From Verticillium longisporum (taxonomy: Eukaryota > Ascomycota > Sordariomycetes > Glomerellales > Plectosphaerellaceae): a stretch of DNA of 64,000 nucleotides. The stretch is taken from positions 1,054,001-1,118,000 of the forward strand of contig JAETXT010000002.1 in NCBI GenBank assembly GCA_019188255.1, read 5' to 3'. A program made the position numbers and the translations under genes. Of this stretch, positions 10,613 to 21,492 are shown one piece after another. The notes under the pieces were generated by a model. The model was not told the DNA's origin, searched no databases, and saw nothing but the letters and a program-made list of their open reading frames with translations. Position 1 is the first letter of the stretch. Every line of letters begins with the position of its first letter.

Positions 10613-13499
10613 CGTCAGATGCTGTTCATCAGGAGATGTTGTCGCTTTGGGGGCACTTTGTCAAGTGTAAACGCCTTGTGAAGGCCATCAAGAGGAAGCT
10701 CTGCCACGGACATTGCTGGACAGGAAAGCAGCAGCATATCACGAAGAAGAGAGCGAGACTTGGTGGTCAGACAAAGACATAGAAAGCTGGCGCTGGCCCT
10801 TTGTCTGGGACCTTGGGATAACTATTGCCAGCGTCAATGATGCCTTTGTCTAGGTTGACGTCGTAAGTCTAGGACGCCCAGCTATGAACGGAACGTTGGT
10901 TCCTGGAGGGTGTAGGCCTCAGCCATTGTCACATGAGAAACATGACTGAAAAGTCGTCATCAAGACAATCGGCCCTCTTTGCAGTATGGCGCTGGGCTGG
11001 TGAGCAGGACTGCTGACGAGGTTACTTCCTGTGGTCGTAGTTTGCCACGAGTGGGAAAATGAGACGAGAGACATCAGGCTGGATCCAAACGAAGACACAT
11101 CTGGCTCTGTCGAGTGTTTCTCTGGCGTCTAACCAGAGGCGCCTTTCTTTGACTGGTGTCTTTTGACGTTTTCTTAGGCGTGGCTGCAAGGGAGGCAACC
11201 CAGAACATGGCATAGCCGCGCGGATTACAGCAGCTTGCCGAAGCAGGACCCAAGAACCCCCAGCAATAAACATGGTGTCTCAGAGGAAAGCAGTCACGTC
11301 GCGCAGGCCCCAGTTTCGTCATGCGACAAGCGGGGGGCGGATTATATCGGGGATGCCGTCTGTTCTGTTCTCGTGCGAGTCCAACCCCCCCGGTTGCTTC
11401 GGAGGCAGACGATCAAAGGTTGCACTCGGCAAGTACCGTTTCGGCCAGCAAGGGGGTTTTTTGGGTTTGTTTTTGGCTCGGTCAACGGGCGCAGTTGTGC
11501 AAAATCGGCTGCGTTCATTCGCGCCCTCGCTCGAAAAGCGACCTGTGAACGCGTGGATAGGTACGTGCCGTGACGAGCGGCTACCCGGCACCTGGTTCGG
11601 CAGCGGCTACGACGGCTGTCCCAGAAGGTCCCAGAAGGCAGGCCTCTCGACGCCCAGCCAGCTGCACGTGAGAGTATTGGCGTTGAGGGTATTCGGTTGG
11701 CCCACGATGGCCTCTTCGAGGGGCGACAGCCTCGTAGCCGCCACAAACACCGGAGCACCCCAACCTCGGGAGGCCGACGATGATGTTCCTCGAATGAATG
11801 AATGAAAGGGAACAAAAGCAGCATGTGGAAGGGATGACAGGTAGCGGCTACGAGGGGCTAGTGGAGATGCCAAACGGTGGCCCCATTTCCCCCAAATACC
11901 ACTATGCTCATCTGGGCGCTAGCGTCGTGTACCTGCGTCGGGGCCCTTCTGATTTGACGAGGGGGGCCCTTGGGCCCAGGCCTCAAACCACGTCCAGACA
12001 ATGAAATGCCCGCTGACGAGGTGCTCATGGCCAATGGTGGCCCCCAGGTACAGTGCTCCTCCTCCCAGGGCCTCTCCCAGGACCCTTCCGTTCTGGGTAC
12101 TGCTGCTGGGCAGCCCTGGGCAATGCAGTGAATCGTGACCAACTACAGGTCAGGAAATGATTGCCGCCAAACCTTCTTGCCCCAAGCCTCTTGCCCCCTG
12201 GGTCAAGGCTCCTTCTCAGGACCCCCCAAGGTTCCTGACAGTACTGTAAGCCCAAGGTCAAAGGCAGGTGCCCCTGTCGTGCTCCTCCTCCACAAACGGT
12301 CGGGATCCGCCTTCCTCATACGTCCGAGCGCCGATCTCCTGCCCTTCGGACTCGTTCCCGCCCTCCTCTTTGACCTCAGACCCTCGACATCATCTCCCTG
12401 CCAGTGGTTCGTGAACCCTCCCTCCTCCATCATTCCACTGCTCGACTTTGATGGCGGGCATGACCGTTTTCGACTCTCTCTCTCGTCTCTGAACTTTCCG
12501 TCGCCTTGCGTGAATTCCACGCCGCCTGTCATTCCAATCAAACACTCATTGACCCCTCGCCCACGCTCGTCGTTTCTCTCTCACAACCACACTCTCGCTT
12601 TCGCTCTCACTCTCATCAAAAACGTCTTGCGCGACCAACAATCATTGCCCTCGTGCGACTGCATCATTCTTGTTACACATTGCTTCCTTTTTCGACTCCC
12701 TGATACCCAGCGCGCGCCTTCTCTCCGGTAGATCAAACCCGGCAATAGCGAAACCATCCACCCTGATCGACGACGACATCCACTTGCGCCTTACCATTCG
12801 GCACTCATCCCAAATCCCCCATACTCCGGCGTCCTGTTTCTTCGTCCCTCCTCCAAGTCGTCTCTTCCCCAACCTTGCGCGGCATTGGCAAGCCTCATAC
12901 TCCGAGCTGCCGATCCATTCACCATTCGTTGAGCCTTCCTTGCCCTTTCCTTCGTCGAAGAAGAAGAAGCGTCCCACGCGATCCACCAACCGGTCGCCAG
13001 CCGCCAGTCCTCGAAGGCGACCCTCACCTCGCCTCGCCTGGTCGTGCCACGACGTTGTTGCGTCTCAGATCGTTCCTCGCATCCACCCGCACATACCACC
13101 CGGTGGCCCACATTCCGACCACCCTGCGCGCTCCCTCCCCTCCGTCCTCGTCCCCCTACTCCTTCGCTGTATCCGGCCTCGAGCGACCTGGACTGGACCC
13201 TCTCCTTCCTTTGTTTCGTCGCAACAACTGTACGCAAACAGTCATCACGACAGAGCACAAGTCGATTACTTCGCGGGCGAGTAACGACATGTGCTGACGG
13301 CCGGTCCGGAACGCGAGATATCACAACGACGTTTGACACGACGATTGACTTACCGCTCGACGTTGCGCACGCCACATGAACTGAGCGGCGACGAAGAATC
13401 GTCTCAACTACCAAGCCTCTCGCTCCCGCCACTTCGGACACCTGCCATTCTCTCTACGCCCCTCTCCGCCTGTCGCTTCCATACAGTACACACAACATC
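10613..13499. promoter_or_regulatory. Long promoter/leader region of the KCH gene
   Basis: Almost 2.9 kb precede the KCH start codon. The part from about 12,300 is strongly pyrimidine-rich on the + strand, as is common in fungal leaders, and contains several short upstream open frames. Small direct duplications occur (for example GTCCCAGAA twice at about 11,618-11,636). Open frames of 100-200 codons here have no protein-like features and overlap on opposite strands; none is supported as a gene. Confidence 0.5.
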
Positions 13500-15396
13500 A
13501 TGGGTTGCTGCACGAATCGACGCAAGGTCGTCGAGGCTCGGCCTGAACAGAAGTGGGATTACATTGTGAGTGTGTCCTCATTCAGAGTTGTCGCGAGTAC
13601 TGTTACTGACCGTTTGCACCGTAGAACCTGAACGACTTCAAGTCAAAAGGCTGTGCCACTCCCTTCGCCTACGGGTACCTCTGGTTCATGCTCATCATCT
13701 CGATTGCTGTCTACGGCGTCGATACCTTTACTGCCGTCAACCTGCTCGTCTTCAACAAATGGTCCGGCGAGATCGACCCCGCCATTGATTTTGAGATTTC
13801 GAAATGGATCTTCTCCATCTGCATCATTGCATCTTTTGTCAACCTCGGCTTCGAACAGCTCCGCGCCATGCGCGTCATGAAGCGCGGCAACATTGCTGAA
13901 TGCTACCTTGACAACATTGCCGTCCGCCTTGAGAGCATTCGCCTGGGAAAGCGACAGGGCTACAGGCGATTCCTCGTCTTTGCTGAACTCACCAAGAGCA
14001 AGAAGGGTGGGCAGTATATCGCCCTGTTCACCTACTTCAGCTTCCAGTGTAAGTGAAACGAACCCTCTCCCAGTGGCTTGGCGGATTGCCTCTGACCCAT
14101 ACAGCATGGATTCGCGTTTTGCTCTGCTCCGGACCACGCCAGGCCATCAATGCCTTGACCCTCAAGTCTGTTTATGAGGTCAAGCTCTCTTCCGATGGAG
14201 GCGGCAATGTCGGGGAGGAAATTCTGAGCTTCTTTGAAAAGATCAAGGAACTCGCCACGCAGGACACCCAACAGGCCGTCATCTTGTCAGGCATGCTCTT
14301 CACCCTCGTTGTCTGGATCTTCTCGGCCTTGTTCCTTTTGGCCGCCGTTCTGTTCTACGTCTTCTTCCTATGGCACTGGATTCCCCGTGCCGACGGCGGC
14401 CTGTCTGGCTACTGTGAGCGAAAGGTCAACAAATCTCTCACGAAGATTGTTCATGAGAAGGTCGACAAAGCTCTCGCTAAGGAAGAGCGGAAGCAACTCA
14501 AAGCCGGCATCAACGGTGTTGAGAAACCCATCCTCGGCCGCCAGGCTACGCTTCCGACCCTGCCGAACTTGGGTGAGCCCGGCAAACTTCCCGACATGCC
14601 TCAGCTCGATCGTAAAGACACCATGGCCACGCTGCCGCCTTACACATCGCGACCCGCAAGCCCTGGCAGCATCGAGCTTGGTCAGATGGACAGGAAGAGA
14701 CCCCTGCCTCCGAGGACAACCACCATGTCGTCCACTGCCAGCTACAACTCGAACGCTCCGCTCATGGGCAACAGCGCCGACATGGGCTACGCCACTCCAC
14801 TGCCGTCCAGCAACGCCATGGCGCCTCCCAACCGCCCTGGGACGTCCAACTCTCACAGGACCGCCGGGCGGCCGCCTCTGGACCCCATGTCCGCATACAG
14901 CTCTTCCTTGCGCAACAACATCACAGAGAGTCCTTCGACCTACTCTGCCGACACAATGCCGCCATTGCCTGCGCCTGTTCGGTCCATGACGGGCAGGACA
15001 TTCGACACGTATGACGGCGGCCGTTCATCACCGGCGCCAAGCAGGCCTGCGTACGGCGAGTACACTCTTCCATCAGACGGACGCGCTAGTCCCGCTCCTT
15101 CTATATTCTCAGATCGTTCGGCAGCACCATCATCGGCGCGTGCGGGCGCTTCCAGTGGATCTTTCCAGCCATATCAGCCAGGCCGTGGCGCAACGGGCCC
15201 CGTGCCCAACCGTGGACCGGGCTCGCACTACACACCGTCCCGGAATATGACGGCGCCAATGCCCCCACGGGGAGAGAACGATTACTTTACGCGTCCAGGC
15301 ACGTCGCAAAGTCACAGGCCGAACCCTCGTGGGCCAGATCGCGGCTACGACACGTACAACGCGGATCCAGAGTCGCAAAGAGATACGAGGTATTAA
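13500..15396 (+). CDS. Fungal potassium transporter of the Kch1/Prm6 family
   Basis: Three exons (13500-13565, 13625-14048, 14105-15396) give 593 residues. The protein starts MGCCTNRRKV, a classic N-myristoylation plus palmitoylation signal, and has the KCH-family body: a hydrophobic segment at about residues 34-62 (FAYGYLWFMLIISIAVYGVD), another at 80-98 (WIFSICIIASFVNLGFEQLR) and a pair near 225-260 (LFTLVVWIFSALFLLAAVLF and YVFFLWHWIP). In yeast, Kch1 and Prm6/Kch2 mediate low-affinity K+ influx at the plasma membrane that is needed to activate the Cch1-Mid1 calcium channel during pheromone response. The last 300 residues are a Pro/Ser-rich cytoplasmic tail with PPLPAPVRS-type sites. The start is fixed by the MGCC motif and the phase-0 intron right after it. 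Function is by family only. Confidence 0.85.
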
Positions 15397-16040
15397 AGGG
15401 GAGCCTACCAGAGGATCTATCCGAGCGTGTTTGATCCGTTTCATAATGTTTTCATGATGAGCCGGCGGCCTTGAGTAGCGCTGGTTTCTGCCACAGCGAG
15501 CTTCTTGATATCCATTCTAGCAACAGGGTTGGAGGGCGACCAGCTTGGATCAAAGTGTTTGGCCAAGTTTTCGGTGTACACTTTATCAATATAACGACTT
15601 TTATTTCCATCAGACTTGACGGTCCTTCCTACAAGTTCTCTCTCGCTGACGTGATGGTTCTGCTTGTCTTGCGTGATGTTCGGGGTTTGAAGCTGGTCAT
15701 GAGTAAGAACCAGCATCAGCAGTATCCAATTCAAAACCCGCGCGATTGAGGCTGACGATTTGTCATCTCCAACGACCAGTGATGCTTAGGAGTTTCGGGC
15801 GACGAAGGGCGCAATTCGACATTTCATCTTGTCAAACAAACAAGAATGCAGCTTCGCCTTCTTTTCCTTTCTTTTTTCCTCCCCGTCTCCCAGTCTCTCT
15901 TTGCCATCTCTCACATCCCTGACATCGAAACACATTCGAACCCAGGTACCCCGCCTTACCAGCTGCTGACGTCCAACACCTCGTCCAACCTCCTGCAACA
16001 CCACCTCACTCCAGACTACCTCGCCTACATCCACCTCACC
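15397..16040. other. Intergenic between KCH and the PNPOx-reductase gene
   Basis: It contains the KCH 3' end and the leader of the next gene. An in-frame ATG at 15846 would add 65 residues beginning with a signal-like hydrophobic run, but the ATG at 16041 has the better context (CACCATGTCG) and begins where the flavin-binding domain needs to begin. Confidence 0.5.
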
Positions 16041-17940
16041 ATGTCGGCCGCCACAGCCGCCCCCGCCTGGCACCCCGGTGAGCTCGCCGTCCCCCGCCTC
16101 CTCTCGGTGCCGACGCCGCACGCCAACCCCACTTCCGCCGGCCTCCCGCGCCCCTACGCCGCCCGCATCGCCGCCGCCCCACTCCTGGCCCTCGGCACCC
16201 TCGACGCCGACGGCCGTCCCTGGACCACGCTCTGGGGCGGCGCCGCCGGCGTTGCGGGCGCCATGGGCCCCGGCCTCCTCGGCGTCCGGGCGCGGGTCGA
16301 CGCCGCGCACGACCCCGTGCTGCGGGCGCTGTGGGGTGGCCGTGTCGTCGAGCAGGTCGTGCGCTCGGGCGACAAGGTCGTTTCGGGGCTCGGCATTGAC
16401 CTGCAGACGAGGGACCGCGTCAAGCTCATGGGACGGCTGGTGGCTGGCGCTGTCGCGCAGGGCGAGGTGCAGATGGCGGTCCGCGTCGAGGGGAGCCTCG
16501 GCAATTGCCCCAAGTACCTCAACGGGCGGGCTCTCGTCGAGAGGACGCCCGAGGTCGAGGGCGTCGAGGATGGGTTCCCTCTGAGCGAGAGGGCCAGACG
16601 GGTTGTTGATCAGGCGGACCTGTTTTTCCTGTCGAGCGGGCACGGGACGGGCATGGATACGAATCATCGCGGGGGGAGCAAGGGGTTTGTGAGGATCGGG
16701 AGGAACGATGAGGGGGCTGTTGAGCTGGTTTACCCCGAGTGTGAGTTTCTCTCTGCTGCTTGCTGCTGCTCCTGCATCATGCTGCAACTACTGACGAATG
16801 TAGATACGGGAAACAGGCTGTACCAGACCCTGGGCAATCTCCAGGCCAACCCCCTCGTGGGCATCACCATACCCGATTTTGACACTTCGGATGTACTCTA
16901 TGTACGTCTTCACATTCTGCTCGGCTATCTGGAACTAGGAACTAACAAGTCGCCAGGCCACCGGAGCGGCAACGATTCTCACCGGCGACGCTGCCGACGC
17001 CCTGCTGCCGCACACCCGTCTCGCCATCAAAATCACCCTCACCTCAGCCCTCCTCGTCAAGGCCGGCCTCCCCATGCGCGCCACGTCCCCGCAGGTCGAC
17101 TACTCCCCCTACAATCCGCCCGCCCGCCCCCTCGCCGCCGAGGGCGCCGCCGCTCTGCCCTCGACCCCGCTCGCGACCGCCACCCTCCAGCACCGCCAGC
17201 CCCTGACCCCGAGCATCACGCGCTTCACGTTTGCCCTCGACGCCCCGCGCGACCCCGTCCCGGGCGAATACGTCACGCTCGATTTCGCCGCGGAGCTCGA
17301 CCACGGCTGGAGCCACATGCGCGACGACGACCCGCGCAGCCTGAACGAGGACTGGATCCGCAGCTTCACCATCTCGGGCTACCCGTCCGCCCGCGCGTTT
17401 GAGATTACAGCGCGCGTGAAGCGCGGCGGCGCGACGGAGCTGCTTTCCAAGCACCTGCTGCGGGGCGGCCCGCTCGAGGTTGCCGTGCGTGGTTTCGACG
17501 TGACGGAGGGCACGAGGATGGGCGCCGTCGCTGAGGAGGAGAAGAAGGAGATTTTCTTCGGGGGCGGCGTTGGCATTACGCCTCTCCTCGCGCAGGCGCC
17601 GGGGCTGCTGACGGGTGGCAAGGCGTTCGAGGTCATTTGGGGGGTTAGGGGGGAGGACGTCGGTGTTGTGCGTGACGCCGTCGAGAGGATCCCGGCATTG
17701 GCGGAGAGGCTGAGGGTGCATGTCACGGGAAAGATTGGCGAGGCGGACGAGGAGACGCTCGCAAAGGTCGAGGCTTTGGGCGTCAGGGTCGAGAGGAGGC
17801 GGATGGAGAAGCAAGATTTGGAGCGGGTGTTTGAGGGGGAGAAGAGAAAGTTCTACTTGTGCGCTGCGCCTGCGCTGCTGACGATTATGAAAGGCTGGCT
17901 CGAGAACGAGGAGGTTGTCTGGGAGGACTTTGGGTATTGA
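16041..17940 (+). CDS. Fused flavoprotein: PNPOx-like split-barrel domain plus FAD/NAD(P) ferredoxin-reductase domain
   Basis: Exons 16041-16740, 16804-16901 and 16957-17940 join in frame to 593 residues. The N-terminal 270 residues carry the pyridoxamine-phosphate-oxidase-like split-barrel pattern (LLALGTLDADGRPWTTLWGG, FLSSGHGTGMDTNHRGG, GNRLYQTLGNLQANPLVGI), expected to bind FMN. From about residue 300 a ferredoxin-NADP+ reductase-type module follows, with the FAD motif RSFTISGYP near 401, the nucleotide motif GGGVGITPLLAQ near 468 and the closing FYLCAAPALLTIMKGWL. No [2Fe-2S] cysteine motif follows it. The combination predicts a soluble NAD(P)H-dependent oxidoreductase that passes electrons between two flavins; the substrate is unknown. 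Exon 1 is very G+C-rich. Similar fusions occur in bacteria and fungi, so this is a family assignment and not a defined enzyme. Confidence 0.8.
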
Positions 17941-18139
17941 TTTTCATCAGTAGAGAGTGATCAAACAGCGTTATATGACTTCAAGGTTCGAATACGGATC
18001 TCGCATGAAGGTACGAGAAATCTAACAGTCTTGATACTTTGCAATGTTCATGTTGAACAGAACCATGTCGATTCTTCTTTCTGCATAGAGTATTTCTGCG
18101 CATCAAAGTATACCGACAGTTGCTCATTCCTCAGACGAT

Positions 18140-18922
18140 CTAAATCCCACGACCCCAAACCTCAACCAACAGTCGAACCACCCTCTCCCTCCTCCTCTCA
18201 ACCTCCTTCGCCGCTGCCTCAAGACCGACCATCCCTATAGCAAGCTTCCTCAGCTCCTCAATCTCGCGGCCACCACTCCCGTCCCGCCGCTCCCACCAAA
18301 ACGCCTCCTCGCCCGTCATCTCCCGTGCCAGCGCCCACGGCTCAGTCCTCAACAGCTGCCTCTCGACCTCGCCCCTCCTACTCTTCATCTCGTCCCCCCT
18401 CTTCTCAAGCTCTTGAGCCTGCCTGTCCAGCGTACACAGCATGTTCAGCAGCGTCGCGACCGTGCGGTCCGGGTCCGGCCCCGCCGCGTCGTCGACAACA
18501 TGCCAGTCTCTCTCGTCAGGGTCACCAGCCGGGAGGTCCTGCCCGCCATCTCTAGAGAGTTCCGAGCTTTCTGCCCCATCAGAAGCATCGTGTCTACCCT
18601 CATCAGACGAATCGCTCCCGGGCTCCACCGACTCATAATCCTCGGCGCTCGAGTACCCTTCCTCGTCTCTCGCCTCTTCCAAAGTCGACGAGTGAGGGCC
18701 GGGAATGCTGTCCAGCATGATGGGTGGCATGCCCGGATCCTCATCAGCCTGGCACGACAGATGAGCGGGAGCCCAACGGTTGGAATGAATCATTTTGTGA
18801 GGGTAAATGTTTAAATCGTATAGCTGCCTCGGGAAGCGAGAAAATGGCAATGTCTCCGGCGGTGGGATATAGTCGAAGAAGCTGAACATGATCGTTGCGA
18901 CGGGCAAGATAATACATATCAT
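18140..18922 (-). CDS. Hypothetical acidic protein with C-terminal coiled coil
   Basis: A single open frame of 260 residues; an internal ATG at 18887-18889 giving MFSFFDYIPPPETLPFSRFP is the more likely start (249 residues). The middle is acidic and Ser-rich (EEGYSSAEDYESVEPGSDSS), and the C-terminal 100 residues have a heptad-like charged helix pattern (TLDRQAQELEKRGDEMKSRR, then EIEELRKLAIGMVGLEAAAK). No family is recognised. It lies tail to tail with the flavoprotein gene, 0.2 kb away. Codon use fits neighbouring genes. It could still be an over-called frame. Confidence 0.5.
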   Translation of the reverse strand: MICIILPVATIMFSFFDYIPPPETLPFSRFPRQLYDLNIYPHKMIHSNRWAPAHLSCQADEDPGMPPIMLDSIPGPHSSTLEEARDEEGYSSAEDYESVEPGSDSSDEGRHDASDGAESSELSRDGGQDLPAGDPDERDWHVVDDAAGPDPDRTVATLLNMLCTLDRQAQELEKRGDEMKSRRGEVERQLLRTEPWALAREMTGEEAFWWERRDGSGGREIEELRKLAIGMVGLEAAAKEVERRRERVVRLLVEVWGRGI

Positions 18923-19377
18923 GCTGGGCGCCTGAACGACTTATACGCCATTCTGGATATGGCACGACAAACTCATGGGCTATGACTAGGACGGCAGCAA
19001 ACGCACCTCAAAGTGACAGTTCGGTTGGTGTCACAGCATCAGGACCCAGTCATATACAGTGAAACCCCTGAAAACCCTGGATGCTTGGCGGCAACTGTCA
19101 CACGTGTTGTCTGCAAACCTCTGACTGAATGACCGATAGTCAGACCTTCAGTGACATAGACCAGATGGAAACGCAAAATCGGTGTCATCAATTTGGCCCC
19201 TTCATTTATTAATACAGCAAAACTCCCAAGGGTAGTGAGCTACGCTTCTATGTGCGCTTAGATCAAAACGTGAATCCGTAAGGTTTTTGTACAAAATGGC
19301 TTCAAAGTAAATCGAGTGTTTCGTTGGGCTCAAGCCCAGTGCCGTTCGAAAGGCGGAGGGCACGCGCCTCTTGGTGT
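18923..19377. other. Intergenic
   Basis: The promoter of the small acidic protein and the 3' flank of the zinc-finger gene lie here. It is more A+T-rich than its surroundings and no further gene was found. Confidence 0.4.
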
Positions 19378-21492
19378 CTAGTCCATATACATGGGGTCTC
19401 CCCGAACGCCAGACATTGCCATTCCCATGTCGTTGTGCATATTTTGCATCGCTGCTTGCATGTTGGGCATCGAGCGGCTCATGTTGATGTGTGTGCGGTT
19501 CGCAAGTGCCGCCGCTCCGTTTTGCATCAGGAACCGCGCATCATTCGCGCCCCTCGGTGCTGTTGCATGGGTCCTCGTGTTCGTGGAACATCGAGCGTCG
19601 CCTGCCGTTGCATCGGCTGCTGCGCAAGCAATGATTTCGTCGATGGCGTTGTCAGCATGGCGAAGCTGTCTTCGTCATCCATCTCGGCGTCAACATCCAC
19701 ATCCACGTCTGCGTCAGCGTCCATGTCGCCATCTGCATCGGCTTCGGCATCCATGTCAAGTTCCGCGTCAGCGTCGGCATCCGCATCGGCATCCGCGTCG
19801 GCATCAGCGTCAGCGTCAGCGTCTGCGTCGCGGTCGCTTGTGCTGACAGATGGCGGACCGCTTGTTGATGGTGCCTCTTGCTCACTCATGCCGGTGGTGC
19901 TTGTCGTAGTAGACTGTCGCTGCGGTGGCATTGGCGGTCTGGATGTCTGCGGTGTTTCTTGAGTTTGCTGCACGACAGGTTGTTGGCGTTGAGCAGGTAC
20001 GGGTGTGGCTGCGGGAGTAACAGCCGAGGATGCGTCGAGAGGTCGTTGGGCGCTCATGCCGGCGGAGGAGACACGAGACGACGTGATCACCGTCTTCCAT
20101 CGCTCGATTGATCGTGTGATGACCTCGTTGAGGTCCAAATGACGGTCGTCAGGATTGAGACCAACACCACGACCTCCCCTGACGCCGGCTTCGAGAATGT
20201 GCGAGATAATCTCGGGCTCAAGAGGTATCGTAGTAGGCGCTACAATCTTGAACTCGCGAGGCTGCTGGAGGCGGTTGAGTTGTTCAATTTGCGCCTTGAG
20301 GTTGGTGTTCTCCTGCTTCATCTTATGCTGCGTCTTCTTCAGCGCTTCAGTCTCTTTCTGCTTCCTTCCCACGCTTCTGGCCAGCTCAAGCACCCAGAGT
20401 TCGTTTCGCCTTGCCACGGGGAGTGAGTCCCATACAGCGTATGCTGACTGCAGATGCTCGTTGACTTGCCGTTCCAGCGTCTCGGCTTGCTTCTCGGCCT
20501 TTTTGACCGCTTCACGAGCGTCTCGATAAGGTCCCTCGCGGGGCGGATAAGTCAGTTCCTCCATTACGGCGGTTGTAGCCGAAGCGCAAGTAACCTTCCA
20601 CGCTCTGAACTCCTCCTGGAAGTGGGCACGGAGCGCGTCAAACTCCCTCTGGCCAGGAAACTGAACTGACCACGACGTAGACGTGGGGTGCTGTGTTGAA
20701 GAGAAGAGTGTTGGGGGTGGTTGCAGGCACTGTAGCGTCAAGGAGGGAAAGTCCATGGACAGCGGATCAAACTCGAACGGCATGGAATCGTTGTCGATAT
20801 GCTGCCTATTGGAAAGTCAGTTCTCTGTCTCGTGTTGGTCTCATCTTGGCGACATACTTAGCTGCCCGCCACGAACCCAGGACCTCCCGCAACGCCAATT
20901 CCGCAGCTCTGGCTGTATCCATGGCATCTGCCAGTCTATGCTTCACATCAAATTGAGCTTTTTGCAGCACTTGCTTGCTCACTTGTCTCTGCATGCCAGG
21001 TCGTTTGCCAGGATCCAATGAACCATCGCCCTCGCCGCCCTGAGAGATGTCAGGCGTCTTATTGGGAATGCTGTTGATGACACCAGTCGCCTCCCATGTC
21101 GGTGGACCAAATGCGGAGGAGTACTTGCTCAGGCGTGAATCAACCATGTACTGGCCATCCTTGGGGAGAACGGGGGATTTGTGAGAGTCTCCATCCTTGC
21201 CAGACGACTCCTTCTTAGTCCGTATCCTGGGGGTGCCGGTTGGTGTGGATGCTGCCCTTCCCATCGAGGCTCGCTGTGTGCGTCTTGTGATGTTGCCCCG
21301 TAACTTCAGAATCTCCGCGACATCGTGGATGCCATCTGGAGGCTTGGGGTTCTTGGTCTTGATGTAGAGATCGAGGTGGCGTCCTAGTGACGAGGATGTG
21401 AAGGCCTGGCCGCAGTAGGGGCAATTTTTGTCCTTGGGCGCATGATATTTCGGGGTGTTGCTGCTGCCTGCGTTGCTCACAGTGTCGTCCAT
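19378..21492 (-). CDS. Zinc-finger protein with an Asp-Ala repeat tract and Met-rich end; one apparent 1-nt deletion
   Basis: Exon 1 is 21492-20858 and exon 2 is 20805-19378, joined by a 52-nt GTATGT...AATAG intron. Near the N-terminus there is a single C2H2/C2HC-like finger, [18 protein letters not shown] (Cys24, Cys27, His39), then a basic Thr-rich region ([20 protein letters not shown]). Exon 2 contains a long coiled coil ([20 protein letters not shown] and [20 protein letters not shown]), Gln/Pro-rich sequence, and at about 19,695-19,830 a tract of alternating Asp and Ala. The frame closes early at 19,520, but the next frame continues as [20 protein letters not shown] and a Met-rich end to TAG at 19378; a base missing from the G run at 19549-19553 explains it. 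With it the total is 688 codons. Function unknown; a nuclear role is inferred from the finger and basic region. Confidence 0.75.
19695..19830 (-). repeat. Hexanucleotide repeat coding for alternating Asp-Ala
   Basis: On the coding (minus) strand the unit is GAC/GAT GCN, repeated without a break about a dozen times and then degenerating into [20 protein letters not shown]. The wobble positions vary between GCG, GCA and GCC, so the tract is selected or old at the protein level and not a pure recent microsatellite. The same bases read as a Ser-Ala repeat on the other strand. Confidence 0.85.

Noticed and set aside
12670..13284. 204-codon + strand frame upstream of KCH
   Set aside because: Pyrimidine-rich leader sequence gives Ser/Pro/Leu-rich frames in several registers; no start context or domain.
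15846..16040. N-terminal extension with a signal-like sequence for the flavoprotein
   Set aside because: The enzyme fold is a cytosolic type, the extension is Ser/Pro/His-rich leader-like sequence, and the ATG at 16041 has the stronger context.
15786..16787. 333-codon minus-strand frame
   Set aside because: Antisense of the first exon of the PNPOx-reductase gene.
19324..19962. 212-codon + strand frame with Ser-Ala repeats
   Set aside because: It is the complement of the Asp-Ala tract of the zinc-finger gene. The minus-strand reading has the coiled coil, finger and intron support.
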